NCBI RefSeq assembly: GCF_900109115.1
Contig: NZ_FNYV01000006.1
Coordinates: 1 to 64,000 of the forward strand
DNA: 64,000 nucleotides
Direction: 5' to 3'
Source: Micromonospora phaseoli
GTDB lineage: Bacteria > Actinomycetota > Actinomycetes > Mycobacteriales > Micromonosporaceae
Shown: one piece after another, positions 23,511 to 31,726 of the stretch
How the letters are laid out: the number at the start of each line of letters is the position of its first letter
How positions within the stretch are numbered: position 1 is the stretch's first letter
Notes under the pieces: model-generated
The model's input: only the letters and a program-made list of their open reading frames with translations
Databases searched by the model: none
Told to the model about the DNA's origin: nothing
Position numbers and translations under genes: made by a program

Positions 23511-24562
23511 GACCACCGCCGGGCGTGCTGCAGGGTGGCGATGAGGGCGAGGGTGGATTCGGCGCCCTGGTTGAGGTTGGGTCCGTGCGGGGTCAGCCCG
23601 TCGTAGCCGCCACCGGTCGCCCGGTTCCACATCGGCGTACCGACGTCGTTGTCACCGAGGAACCAGCCGATCGCCTGGTGTACTCCGGCCTCCCAGCCGG
23701 GATCGCCGGTGATCGTGGCGGCGGTGGCGCAGGCGTCGGCGAAGGCGGCGGCCTCGATCGGCTGCTGGTCGTGGCGCAGTCGCGCCGCGCCGCGCTGCCA
23801 CCCGCCGGCGGGTACGACCGACAGGTGCCCGTCGCGGAGCTGGATGTCACGCAACCACGCCAGCATCCGCAGGCCGTCGTCGAGGGTTGGGCCGCCGTGC
23901 CGCAGCTGGCTGGCCGCGATGACGACCTCCACGAGGGCCGCGCTGGCGTACGTGAGCCGCTGCCGTGGCCACGGCCACCGCGGGTCGGATCCGGGAGCGC
24001 CGACCGCGGCGGCCGCATCCGCCAGCAGTGCGACCGCAGCAGTGTGGGCCGGGTGGCGACGCAGCACCTCGACGGCGCCGAGCCCGGCGAAGGCCATCGC
24101 GTGCGGTGCCGGGGAGCGCCGGGCGGCTCCCCGGCTGAAGGCGACGAGCGCCTCCTCCCGGATCCAGGGGGCGGGGCTGCGGGCAGCGGCGGTACCCAGC
24201 CCCCACAGCGCCCGCCCCCACCAGTCACCGAGCCCGGGCTCGTCGGTCCACCGCCGGTCGTGACCGAGCCGGTTGCGGAAGGCGCCGCCGCAGTCCTGCG
24301 CGTGGGTCAGGAAGGCCAGGTAGCACTCGGCGAGCCGGAGCACCTCCTCGGTCGGCTCCGGCTCGCGGCTGGTGACGACCAGGCCGCGCGCGACGTCGTC
24401 GGTGCAGTAGCCGTGCTCGCGGCGGACGATGCCGTGCCGGGCATGTTCGAACAGGCCGGTGTCGTCGCTCAACCGGGTCAGGTGCGCGAAGCTCGGCGGC
24501 CCCGGCACGTTGGGCCGGGGACCGCTCTGCGGCTCACTGGGGCGGCTGGTGGTCGCGGTCAC
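23507..24562 (-). CDS. probable six-hairpin ((alpha/alpha)6) protein of the saccharide cluster
   Basis: A 351-residue soluble protein of mostly helical prediction. Repeated helical hairpins with conserved aromatic/acidic loops are visible: HGYCTDDVARGL, CGGAFRNRLGHDRRW, WWGRALWGLG, RWPWPRQRLTYASAALVE and NLNQGAESTLALIATL. This pattern resembles six-hairpin glycosidases or epimerases but no exact family is named. Its start overlaps the stop of the GT4 gene upstream (ATGA type, 4 bases) and its stop overlaps the GH130-like start, so it is locked into the same operon and probably acts on the same glycan. Confidence 0.55.
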   Translation of the reverse strand: MTATTSRPSEPQSGPRPNVPGPPSFAHLTRLSDDTGLFEHARHGIVRREHGYCTDDVARGLVVTSREPEPTEEVLRLAECYLAFLTHAQDCGGAFRNRLGHDRRWTDEPGLGDWWGRALWGLGTAAARSPAPWIREEALVAFSRGAARRSPAPHAMAFAGLGAVEVLRRHPAHTAAVALLADAAAAVGAPGSDPRWPWPRQRLTYASAALVEVVIAASQLRHGGPTLDDGLRMLAWLRDIQLRDGHLSVVPAGGWQRGAARLRHDQQPIEAAAFADACATAATITGDPGWEAGVHQAIGWFLGDNDVGTPMWNRATGGGYDGLTPHGPNLNQGAESTLALIATLQHARRWS

Positions 24563-25695
24563 GCCGACGCCACGCTGACCGCGGCAGGACGGGCGGCGAC
24601 GAGCCGCTCGGCGAGCGTGCCGTAGCGGGCCGCCACCGCCGGCCAGCGCAGGTCCGCGGCGAGCGGACGAACGCGGTCGGCCAGTTGGGCGGCCATGCCC
24701 GGTTCGGTCAGGATCCGCCGGATCGCGGCGGCCAGCGCCACCGGATCCTGATGGCGTACGACCAGACCGGGGCCGCCGGTGAGCAGCTCGACGGCGTGCG
24801 GGAAGGCCGTCGCCACGACGGGCACCCCGGCGGCCACCGCCTCGATGAGCACCCCGGAGGTGACCTGTTCACGGGAGTCGTAGGGCAGCACGACCACGTC
24901 GGCGGAGCGGATCAACCGGGCGAGCGTGGGTTGGTCGTGGTAGACGTCCTGGTAGTCCACGGCGTGGGCGATGCCCAACTGCGCGCCGAGCAGGTGCAGT
25001 CCCGACCGGTACGCCTCCCCCTGGTGCTCGGCCACCTTCGGATGGGTCCGGCCCGCGACGGTGTAGGTGGGTGTCGGGTCGAGGTCCTGCAACTGCGCGA
25101 GGGCCCGCAGCGACCACTCGACGCCCTTGCCGGGCCCGAGCAGCCCCCAGGTCAGCAGGTGTGGGCGGGTACGCCGGTCAGCGGGTTCGCGGACATGTTC
25201 GGCGGCGCCGTGCGGGATGACGGTGACCTTGCCCGGGCGTACGGTGTAGCCGACGACCAGCCGGTTGCGAGCCGTTTCGGTCATCGTGACGACCGCTCCG
25301 GCGGCCGTGACGATCTGCTCCATCAGGGACTTCTGCCGGGCCGAGGGCCGGCGGAGCACGGTGTGCAGGACCACGATGCTCGGCACGGTGAGCCGGCGCA
25401 GCAGCGGCAGTACGTCCTCGCCGTCGGCGCCGGGGTAGATGCCGTACTCGTGCTGGACGACGGCCACGTCGAAGGTGTTCAGGGCCGCCGCGGCGTCCCG
25501 CCATCCGGCCCGGGCCCGCGTCGACCAGGTGTGCACGACCTGGGGTCCGGCCCGCAGGTCGTCGCCGCGGCTGGTGACCCGGACGATGCCGCCACGCGTG
25601 CCGTCGGCGGTCAGGTGGGTGGCGAGGGCGGCGTTGAAGGTGGCCAGCCCGCACCGGGTCGGCGGGTGGGTGCTGAGGAATCCGTAGCTGGGCAT
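24559..25695 (-). CDS. GT4-type glycosyltransferase
   Basis: A 378-residue GT-B enzyme without membrane segments. The N-terminal half has GFLSTHPPTRCGLATF (nucleotide-sugar/acceptor loop) and VVQHEYGIYPG. The C-terminal half has the donor-binding signature TWGLLGPGKGVEWSLRAL, VAGRTHPK, and ADVVVLPYDSREQVTSGVLIEA with the E-x7-E-like motif. It should transfer a sugar, probably mannose or glucose, to a glycan or lipid acceptor. The operon partners are a six-hairpin protein and a GH130-like enzyme downstream. A 122-base gap with a hairpin separates it from the second GT4 gene upstream. Confidence 0.8.
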   Translation of the reverse strand: MPSYGFLSTHPPTRCGLATFNAALATHLTADGTRGGIVRVTSRGDDLRAGPQVVHTWSTRARAGWRDAAAALNTFDVAVVQHEYGIYPGADGEDVLPLLRRLTVPSIVVLHTVLRRPSARQKSLMEQIVTAAGAVVTMTETARNRLVVGYTVRPGKVTVIPHGAAEHVREPADRRTRPHLLTWGLLGPGKGVEWSLRALAQLQDLDPTPTYTVAGRTHPKVAEHQGEAYRSGLHLLGAQLGIAHAVDYQDVYHDQPTLARLIRSADVVVLPYDSREQVTSGVLIEAVAAGVPVVATAFPHAVELLTGGPGLVVRHQDPVALAAAIRRILTEPGMAAQLADRVRPLAADLRWPAVAARYGTLAERLVAARPAAVSVASA

Positions 25696-25765
25696 GGGTG
25701 TCGGGCCTTCCGGTTGTCGGCCACCTCCGGCGGACCGGGAGCGAACCTCACGCGGTGTCGGCGCA

Positions 25766-25790
25766 CGCCGGCCAGCGTGTGTGGCCGGCG
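25766..25790. terminator. hairpin between the two GT4 genes
   Basis: CGCCGGCCA and TGGCCGGCG form a perfect 9-bp stem with a 7-base loop. No T-run follows on either strand. It may attenuate transcription from the upstream GT4 gene into the downstream cluster. Confidence 0.4.
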
Positions 25791-25817
25791 GAACGGATTC
25801 GGGGGCGGTCCCCGGGT

Positions 25818-26828
25818 TCAGTGCGGTCGGCGGGTGAGGTGGTCGTAGACGGCCAGATAGTCGGTGACCATCCGGTCCGCGCCGAAGCGCTGCCGGGCCT
25901 GTGTCCGGCAGCCGGCCCGGTCGAGCCCGCTGGCCCGGGCGACTGCGTCGACGGCCTGCTCAACGGTGTGTACGAGGAAACCGGTCAGCCCTTCGTCGAC
26001 GACCTCAGGCATCGATCCCCGCGCGTACGCGACGACCGGGGTGCCGCAGACCATCGACTCCACCACCGACAGTCCGAACGGCTCGTCGAAGGCGATCGGG
26101 TGCAGCAGGGCGGTGCTCGCGCCCAACACCTCCGCACGCCGTCGAGGGCCGACCGAGCCGAGGAAGACGACCTGGTCGCCGTCGATGTGCGGAGCCACCT
26201 GTTCGGCGAAGTACCGCTCGTCCTGCACGATGCCGCAGATGGTCAACGGCCGGCCGGCACGGCGGGCGATCTCGATGGCGGTGTGGGTGCCCTTGTCGGG
26301 ATGGATCCGGCCGAAGGCGGCCAGCCCTGGGCCGGCGTCGCGGGTGAACGGCAGCCCGGTGAGGTCGACACCGTGGTGCACCGTGGCGACGTAGTCGAGG
26401 TCGGCGCTCCGGTCGGCGTCGGAGATCGAGACGTAGGACGAGCGGGCCCGGACGTACGCGGGGAGGATCCCCGCGCCGGAGAAGCCGTGGACGGTGGTGA
26501 GCAGCGGAGCCCGGCAGTGTTCGGCGAAGGCGAGCGGCAGCCAGTCGAGGTGGCTGTGGACCAGGTCGAACTGCCCGGAGCGGGCCATCGCGTGGGACAC
26601 GTGCATCGCCTCCCACACCCGGCCGTCCAGGTCCGGATCGTCGGCGTACCCCCGGGTGCACACGCCGTCGAGGGTGGCGGAGGTGACGGAGTCCAGCGTC
26701 GCGAAGAGGGTCACGTCCACCCCACGGGTGACCAACCCTTCGGCGAGCAGCCCGGTCACCTGCTCCCAGGGACCGTAGTGGTGTGGGGGTGTCCGCCAGG
26801 CGACCGGCCCGAGCAGGGCAACTCTCAC
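25818..26828 (-). CDS. GT4-type glycosyltransferase
   Basis: A 336-residue GT-B glycosyltransferase. It starts MRVALLGPVAWRTPPHHYGPWE with the Gly-rich loop, then DLVHSHLDWLPLAF and LLTTVHGFS. The C-terminal domain has AAFGRIHPDKGTHTAIEIA, VFLGSVGP and FDEPFGLSVVESMVCGTPVVA, the GT4 donor signature with the E-x7-E pair. Similar to trehalose/mannosyl-type and UDP-sugar-dependent transferases. The ATG overlaps the stop of a small conserved protein upstream (ATGA), so both start in one operon; the remaining saccharide genes follow after a hairpin. Confidence 0.8.
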   Translation of the reverse strand: MRVALLGPVAWRTPPHHYGPWEQVTGLLAEGLVTRGVDVTLFATLDSVTSATLDGVCTRGYADDPDLDGRVWEAMHVSHAMARSGQFDLVHSHLDWLPLAFAEHCRAPLLTTVHGFSGAGILPAYVRARSSYVSISDADRSADLDYVATVHHGVDLTGLPFTRDAGPGLAAFGRIHPDKGTHTAIEIARRAGRPLTICGIVQDERYFAEQVAPHIDGDQVVFLGSVGPRRRAEVLGASTALLHPIAFDEPFGLSVVESMVCGTPVVAYARGSMPEVVDEGLTGFLVHTVEQAVDAVARASGLDRAGCRTQARQRFGADRMVTDYLAVYDHLTRRPH

Positions 26829-26998
26829 CGAGACGGCGTGTCGGCGAGATCGGCCGGATCGAGACGCAGGGTGGCGAGCAGCCCCACGTGCTTGGCGGGG
26901 TCCACCCGCTCCGGCAGTTCGCGCTCGACCCAGTCGGCTCTGGTCTGCTGGCCGCGCTCGCGCAGCGCCGCAATGATCCTGTGCCTGGCGATACTCAT
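26825..26998 (-). CDS. small conserved actinobacterial protein, unknown function
   Basis: A 57-residue protein: two amphipathic helices (MSIARHRIIAALRERGQQTR, then ADWVERELPERVD) and a short C-terminal helix ending in LADTPS. Similar short proteins are widespread in actinomycetes, but no function is known to me. ATG 26998 is preferred over the in-frame start at 27097 because the extra part is Gly/Arg-rich and not conserved-looking. Its stop overlaps the GT4 start, indicating coupled expression. Confidence 0.55.
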   Translation of the reverse strand: MSIARHRIIAALRERGQQTRADWVERELPERVDPAKHVGLLATLRLDPADLADTPSR

Positions 26999-27142
26999 CT
27001 GTTTCACGCCCCTAACGGGCTGGTGGCGGCGGGACTTGCGGCCACCGGGGGCCCGGGCGACACCCTCACCGTACGCCTCCATCTCCCCGACCGACACCCG
27101 ACGCCGCGCTCCGGGTAGCCGGCTCGCCGGTCGGGCCGACCG

Positions 27143-27874
27143 TCAGCCGGGCAGGTTGGTGACCGGGCCCGGCGCGAACTGCTCGGAGCCGTCGACGATC
27201 GCCTGGGACAGCTCGGACAGTCGCCGGTTGCGGCTGCGGGCGCCGTCGCGCAGTATCGCGAAGGCCTCGCCCACTTCCACCTGGAGGCGTTCGGCGAGGA
27301 TTCCCTTGGCCTGTTCGATCAGGACGCGGCTGTTCAGGGCGGTCTGCAGCTGTTCGGTGAGGATGTCGCGTCGGTGGATGGCGCGCTGTTGCAGCAGTCC
27401 GATGGTGGCCACGTCGGCGAGTGCCTGACCGATGCGGAGCTTGCCCTCGTCGAGGGCTCCCGGCCGGACGTCGAAGAGGTTCAGCGCGCCGATGACCTCG
27501 GAGCGCAGGCGCATGGGCAGGGCGTGCACCGAGGCGAAGCCGACCTCGGCCGAGGCGGCGGTGAACCTCGGCCAGCGGGCAGTGGTCAGGGCCAGGTCGG
27601 CGACCGACACCGGTTGGCCGGTACGGAAGCAGTCGAGGCAGGGGCCCTGGTCGGTCTGGAGCTGGAACAGCTCCAGCAGTCGGGTGCGTTCGGAGGAGGC
27701 GGCGACCACCTGCAGCGTGTCCCGCTGGTCGGTCAGGAGCAGCCCGGCCGCCGACACGCCCAGCAGCTCGACACACCTCTCGGTCAGCATGTGCAGGAAC
27801 TCGATCACGTCGAAGTCGTCGATGAGAGTGTCGGCCATCTCCACGAAAACGTCGGCCAGCTGGGTCTCGGCCAT
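27143..27874 (-). CDS. GAF-ANTAR domain RNA-binding antiterminator-type regulator
   Basis: A 243-residue soluble regulator. Residues ~10-165 form a GAF domain (DFDVIEFLHMLTERCVELLG, GPCLDCFRTGQPV, VHALPMRLRSEVIGALNLF). Residues ~170-235 form an ANTAR three-helix bundle (LQTALNSRVLIEQAKGILAE, AFAILRDGARSRNRRLSELSQ), which binds paired RNA hexaloops to prevent termination. ATG 27874 is chosen because GACGAGGTGACCGGA precedes it and family members begin at this helix; in-frame starts at 27964 and 27973 overlap the upstream gene. It is second in a pair with another GAF-ANTAR gene; ligands are unknown. Confidence 0.8.
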   Translation of the reverse strand: MAETQLADVFVEMADTLIDDFDVIEFLHMLTERCVELLGVSAAGLLLTDQRDTLQVVAASSERTRLLELFQLQTDQGPCLDCFRTGQPVSVADLALTTARWPRFTAASAEVGFASVHALPMRLRSEVIGALNLFDVRPGALDEGKLRIGQALADVATIGLLQQRAIHRRDILTEQLQTALNSRVLIEQAKGILAERLQVEVGEAFAILRDGARSRNRRLSELSQAIVDGSEQFAPGPVTNLPG

Positions 27875-27956
27875 TCCGGTCACCTCGTCAATCAGTGGCT
27901 CCGCCGGTCGCCCGACGGGATGGTTCTTGACGCGCCGTCCTGGCGCCGATGTCTGT

Positions 27957-28718
27957 TCACCCATTTCGGTCACCAGATGTCCCGGCCGGTTCGAGGCGCA
28001 GCCGTCGGGCGACGACGTCGGCTGCCACGTCGTGCAGGCGCCGGTCCTGGGAGTACGCGTAGGCGCGTAGCCGGATGAGTGCCACCGCCGCAGACACTCC
28101 CATCTGGACCATGACCATGCCGGTCGCCTGGTGCACCTCCGGGTGCCGCAGGCCGGTCCGCTCGGGCGAGTGGTCGTCCCGGTCCCCGCCGGGTCGCGTC
28201 GCTTCGTCCAGCAACACCGCGCATGCCGTATCCGCCAGGACCAGCGCGTCGGCCAACTGCTCCCCGCCGAGGTCACCGACCCGGGCCCGGTAGAGGTCCA
28301 GTACACCGAGGCGGATCCCGCCCACCCGTAGTGGCAGCGCGAAGATCGCGCCAGCTCCGGCGAGCACCGCGGCCGGCGCGAACACCGGCCAGCGGTTCCG
28401 GCACTCCGGCTCCGTCAGATCGGCGACCAGGACAGGTCCACCAGTGGTCGCGTCCACGCATGGCCCCTCACCGAGGGTCAGAGTCAGGTCTTCCAGCTCG
28501 GACGCGGTGCGGTCCGTGGCGTACATCAGTTCGCGCGGCGTGGCGTCGAGGATGACCGAGACGGCGGCGGAGTCGACGCCCGTGACCGCCACCGCCGTCG
28601 CGCAGACATGATCGACCGCGACCGCGCCACCCCGGGCGGCATCAGCGAGAACAGCCCACAGCCGTAGCCGGCGATCGGAGGTCATCGGATCGCCGAACCC
28701 CGGGTTGTCTTCGTCCAT
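27957..28718 (-). CDS. GAF-ANTAR domain regulator
   Basis: A 253-residue protein with a GAF domain (residues ~20-165: VTGVDSAAVSVILDATPREL, LGEGPCVDATTGGPVLVADL, FALPLRVGGIRLGVLDLY) and a C-terminal ANTAR-like bundle (HPEVHQATGMVMVQMGVSAA, RLRAYAYSQDRRLHDVAADV). GGAG lies seven bases before ATG 28718. The two adjacent GAF-ANTAR proteins differ in sequence, so they are not a recent duplication. They probably form a signalling pair regulating termination at unknown transcripts. Confidence 0.8.
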   Translation of the reverse strand: MDEDNPGFGDPMTSDRRLRLWAVLADAARGGAVAVDHVCATAVAVTGVDSAAVSVILDATPRELMYATDRTASELEDLTLTLGEGPCVDATTGGPVLVADLTEPECRNRWPVFAPAAVLAGAGAIFALPLRVGGIRLGVLDLYRARVGDLGGEQLADALVLADTACAVLLDEATRPGGDRDDHSPERTGLRHPEVHQATGMVMVQMGVSAAVALIRLRAYAYSQDRRLHDVAADVVARRLRLEPAGTSGDRNG

Positions 28719-29041
28719 TGCTGGCTCCGACCCGGATCGTTCTGAGCGGACGTTGCGGTACGACGCCTAGGTCCCGGGCGGCGGCCAAACCCTACTACGC
28801 CCGACGCCGCCGTGCCGCCGGCGGCTCACCGGACCGAGCCGGCGCCGGCGGCTGACGAGCCGGTCGAGGCGCGGAAGCGTACGCTGGGAGTGTCGCTCGG
28901 GACCCCGGTGGCTGACCGCAAGGCACCCTCCACCGCACGTCGGACCGCGACGGTCTGTCGCAGGTCCGCAATCGATCGGGCGCGCCAGCGCTTCACCGCG
29001 CCAAGGCCGGCCAGATGCTCCTCGGAAGGCGGCGGTTCCTG
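28719..29041. other. intergenic region between divergent GAF-ANTAR and LapA-domain genes
   Basis: 323 bases expected to hold divergent promoters. A minus-strand frame from 29065 to 28826 (79 codons) has a partly protein-like helix (LAGLGAVKRWRARSIADLRQ) but no Shine-Dalgarno sequence, and it overlaps the start of the divergent gene, so it is not called. GCCGCCGGCGGC-type palindromes near 28812-28830 are the only other structure seen. Confidence 0.35.
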
Positions 29042-29479
29042 ATGACCGCACCCCGGAACAGCCATGTTCGATTCTTCTCGCTCGACGGCCACCGCAGCAC
29101 CGATGCCTCTCGTCCGATGCCCACCCGGCCAGGAGTGAAGCGCTCGCGGGTCGGAGGTCTGTGGGTCGCCGCGGTGGTATTCGCGGTCGTGCTCCTGCTG
29201 CTGCTCATCTTCGTACTGCAGAACGGGCAACGCGCCGAGGTGTCGTTCTTCGGCGCGCACGGCACCCTGCCGATGGGGGTGGCGCTGCTGCTGGCCGCGG
29301 TCTCCGGGGTCCTGCTCGTCGCCCTCCCGGGCACCGCCCGGATCGTGCAGCTCAGGGTGCTGGCCCGTCGTCGCGGCAGGCCGGAGGCTGACGCGCCCGA
29401 GCACCGTGCGACTCCCCCGCCGTCGAACGGCATCCCCAGCGTCCCGCTGCCGCCCCGCCCGGAACGTCAGGACGGCTGA
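29042..29479 (+). CDS. LapA-domain (DUF1049) small membrane protein
   Basis: A 145-residue inner-membrane protein. Two transmembrane helices (~39-62 WVAAVVFAVVLLLLLIFVLQ and ~79-100) flank the hallmark FVLQNGQRAEVSFFGAHG, then a basic cytoplasmic segment and Pro-rich tail. This is the LapA domain, associated with envelope or lipopolysaccharide assembly in proteobacteria; its role in actinobacteria is unknown. ATG 29042 follows GAAGGCGG; a later Met (29117) just before the first helix is an alternative. It is followed closely by a small hypothetical gene and a DUF5872 gene. Confidence 0.75.
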   Translation: MTAPRNSHVRFFSLDGHRSTDASRPMPTRPGVKRSRVGGLWVAAVVFAVVLLLLLIFVLQNGQRAEVSFFGAHGTLPMGVALLLAAVSGVLLVALPGTARIVQLRVLARRRGRPEADAPEHRATPPPSNGIPSVPLPPRPERQDG

Positions 29480-29482
29480 GCC

Positions 29483-29689
29483 ATGTCCATCACCACGCGA
29501 CCCCAGCCACCTGCCGCCGACCCGACCAACCTGAGGCGCGCGGCCGACATCCTGACCAGCGCTCCGGCTCGGCCTCGGGCTGCGGCGACGACCAACTCCG
29601 ACGCATCCTCGGTGTGGGACAACGAGGGTGGCAGCACCGCGCCGAGCGGCGCGGATCCTCACCGGGCGAGGCGCGCGGCCTCCCGGTGA
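29483..29689 (+). CDS. small hypothetical protein
   Basis: A possible 68-residue product starting four bases after the LapA-gene stop, with Ala/Pro/Arg-rich, disordered composition. No domain recognised and no strong ribosome-binding site. It fills the gap to the DUF5872 gene on the same strand and may be translated through coupling, or be non-coding. Confidence 0.35.
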   Translation: MSITTRPQPPAADPTNLRRAADILTSAPARPRAAATTNSDASSVWDNEGGSTAPSGADPHRARRAASR

Positions 29690-29722
29690 GTACGGCGCGC
29701 TGCCGCGGGTATCCCGACGCCC

Positions 29723-30271
29723 ATGGCGCGGTACACGAAGCCCGAGCTGCGGGAGAAGCTCAAGGAAGAGATCAAGGCGTCCGACCGGGGCGGCCGGCCG
29801 GGACAGTGGTCGGCGCGCAAGTCACAGCTGCTGACCCAGGAGTACCAGAAGCACGGCGGCGGCTACCAGGGACCGAAGGACGAACGCCAGAAGTCCCTAC
29901 AGCACTGGGGTGACCAGAAGTGGCGGAACAGGAAGGGCACCACCCGGGCGCGGCACGACGGCGAAACCGACCGTTACCTCCCCGATCAGGCATGGAACCA
30001 GCTCTCCGCCGAGCAGCAACGCGCGACCGACGCCAGGAAGCGCAAGGAGTCGAAGTCCGGTAAGCAGTACGTCGCCAACACCGGGCCGGCCAGACGCGCG
30101 CGCCGCAACGCAGCGGCCGTACCGCTCAACGAGATGCCGGTCGCCGAGGCGACCCGACACGTCCGCGACCTCGACACCAATCAACTCAGGGCGGCGCTCC
30201 GCGCAGAACGCGCCGGGAAGGCCCGCAAGACGCTCATCCAGCGACTGCAGTCGGCACTGGACAGGCGCTGA
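29723..30271 (+). CDS. DUF5872 domain protein with SAP-like C-terminal helix pair
   Basis: A 182-residue very basic protein. Residues 1-~115 match the DUF5872 pattern: YTKPELREKLKEEIKASDRG, GQWSARKSQLLTQEYQKHGG, GYQGPKDERQKSLQHWGDQK, then YLPDQAWNQLSAEQQ and SGKQYVANT. Residues ~137-182 form a helical tail (EATRHVRDLDTNQLRAALRA) like the SAP or nucleic-acid-binding tails of actinobacterial chromatin-associated proteins. The high Lys/Arg content suggests DNA or RNA binding; function is not established. ATG 29723 begins the conserved region. Confidence 0.7.
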   Translation: MARYTKPELREKLKEEIKASDRGGRPGQWSARKSQLLTQEYQKHGGGYQGPKDERQKSLQHWGDQKWRNRKGTTRARHDGETDRYLPDQAWNQLSAEQQRATDARKRKESKSGKQYVANTGPARRARRNAAAVPLNEMPVAEATRHVRDLDTNQLRAALRAERAGKARKTLIQRLQSALDRR

Positions 30272-30593
30272 CCGGGCCGGTGGGTAGGCAGGCAGCCGAC
30301 GGCCGCGGATCGGACAAGCGGGACGCCCGGCGTTGACATGCGGGAGGCTCCACGGCAGGGCCGGCACTCACCGGCCTTGCCCGTCTTGGTGCAGGAGTCG
30401 ACACCGCCCTTCTCCGGACCACTGTCCCGGCTCGGCCCACGGCAGCCGACCCCGTCACCGGTCGGCAACTTCGATAGTTTCGGCACTATTGTGGCTTTAG
30501 GTGTGCAAAGGTCCGTTTAGACCAATTGCAGTCCCGGTGTGAGTTCGGCTGCTGTCACGGCAGCGCCCGCCGGAGACACACCCATGAGAGGCC
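30272..30593 (+). promoter_or_regulatory. intergenic region with AT-rich regulatory segment before the DUF3494 gene
   Basis: 322 bases without a supported gene. The last ~130 contain an unusually AT-rich block (30470-30535) with two short inverted repeats, ATAGT-ttcggc-ACTAT and GGTC-cgttta-GACC, suitable as operator or -10/-35 area for the ice-binding-fold gene. No clear sigma consensus could be assigned. Confidence 0.35.
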
Positions 30594-31625
30594 ATGATCG
30601 TGACAGTTATTCCTTTCCGTCATTATCGGCGTGCGGTGCTGCCGGCGCTCGCAACCGTCACAGCGGTCGTCGCGGTCGTCGCCGTGCTGCTTTTCAGCGG
30701 CACCGGCGCCAGCGCCCAGCCCGCGCCGGTCGGGCTGGGTACGGCGGCGAACTTCTCGGTCCTGGCCGGCTCCACCGTCACCAACACCGGCCCGAGTTTC
30801 CTGGCGCAGGATCTCGGCGTCCACCCCGGCAACACCGCACCGGGCTTCCCCCCGGGCATCGTCGCCGGCGAGTTCCACCTCGGCGACGCCGTCGCCCTGC
30901 AGGCCAAGAACGACCTGACCACCGCCTACAACGACGCCGCCGGCAGGGTCCCGTTCACCAACCTCCCCGCGGAACTCGGCGGAACCACGCTCGTCCCCGG
31001 GGTGTACCGGATCGGTGCCGCACAACTGACCGGCACCCTGACGCTCGACTCTCAGGCCAACCCGGCGGCCGTGTTCATCTTCCAGATCGACTCCACCCTC
31101 ATCACCGCCTCCGGCAGCAGCGTCGTCTTCATCAACGGCGCCTCGCCCTGCAACGTCTACTGGCAGGTGGGCAGCTCGGCCACGATCGGCACCGGCACCC
31201 AGTTCGTGGGCAACATCCTGGCTCAGACCTCGATCACCATGAACACCGGCGCAACCCTCCAAGGCCGCGCCCTGGCCCGAACCGGCGCCGTCACCCTCGA
31301 CACCAACACCATTACCGCCCCCGTCTGTCTACAGCCGACAGGAACCCCGACAACCACTCCCACGGCCACCCCCACCGTGACGCCTACCGTGACACCGACG
31401 GCTACCCCCACCGCGACGCCCACGGCCACGCCGACCGGCACTCCGACCGGTCAGCCCACCGGAACTCCTACCGCGCTGCCGACTCCCACCCGTACGAAGC
31501 TGCCGGTGACTGGTGGCAGCGGCGGTAGCACCCTGGTGCCCGTCCTGACGGCGGTCGGCAGCATCACGGTCGCCATCGGCACAGCGCTGCTCCTCTTCTA
31601 CCGCCGCAGGACATCACAGTCCTGA
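30594..31625 (+). CDS. DUF3494 ice-binding-fold surface protein with LPVTG anchor
   Basis: A 343-residue exported protein. A signal peptide (to ~43, ending ASA-QPAP) precedes the DUF3494 beta-solenoid: VGLGTAANFSVLAGSTVTNT, GEFHLGDAVALQAKNDLTTA, GTTLVPGVYRIGAAQLTGTL, AVFIFQIDSTLITASGSSV, and NILAQTSITMNTGATLQGRA. A Thr/Pro linker of TPTA/TPTV units (~245-295) leads to LPVTG, a transmembrane helix and a basic tail. DUF3494 proteins bind ice in some microbes, but many act as adhesins; with a wall anchor either is possible. The start may be GTG 30600, which has better spacing from GAGAGG. Ends before a strong terminator. Confidence 0.85.
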   Translation: MIVTVIPFRHYRRAVLPALATVTAVVAVVAVLLFSGTGASAQPAPVGLGTAANFSVLAGSTVTNTGPSFLAQDLGVHPGNTAPGFPPGIVAGEFHLGDAVALQAKNDLTTAYNDAAGRVPFTNLPAELGGTTLVPGVYRIGAAQLTGTLTLDSQANPAAVFIFQIDSTLITASGSSVVFINGASPCNVYWQVGSSATIGTGTQFVGNILAQTSITMNTGATLQGRALARTGAVTLDTNTITAPVCLQPTGTPTTTPTATPTVTPTVTPTATPTATPTATPTGTPTGQPTGTPTALPTPTRTKLPVTGGSGGSTLVPVLTAVGSITVAIGTALLLFYRRRTSQS

Positions 31626-31631
31626 CCGGGC

Positions 31632-31666
31632 AGACCCCGGCGGCCGGTCATCGGCCGCCGGGGTCT
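31632..31666. terminator. bidirectional intrinsic-type terminator
   Basis: AGACCCCGGCGGCCG pairs perfectly with CGGCCGCCGGGGTCT across a 5-base loop (15-bp stem). It lies six bases after the DUF3494 stop and between convergent genes (modC on the minus strand). Confidence 0.8.
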
Positions 31667-31726
31667 TGGCGGTTCGAGCATGGCGCCCTCCACCGGTACC
31701 TGGGCTGCGAACAAGAGCGGAAAGCC

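Noticed and set aside
28826..29065. 79-codon minus-strand frame between the GAF-ANTAR and LapA-domain genes
   Set aside because: No ribosome-binding site and it overlaps the start of the divergent gene; recorded only within the intergenic note.
31337..31490. Possible CRISPR-like repeat tract
   Set aside because: The short irregular units encode the Thr/Pro stalk of the DUF3494 protein in frame; no spacers or cas genes.
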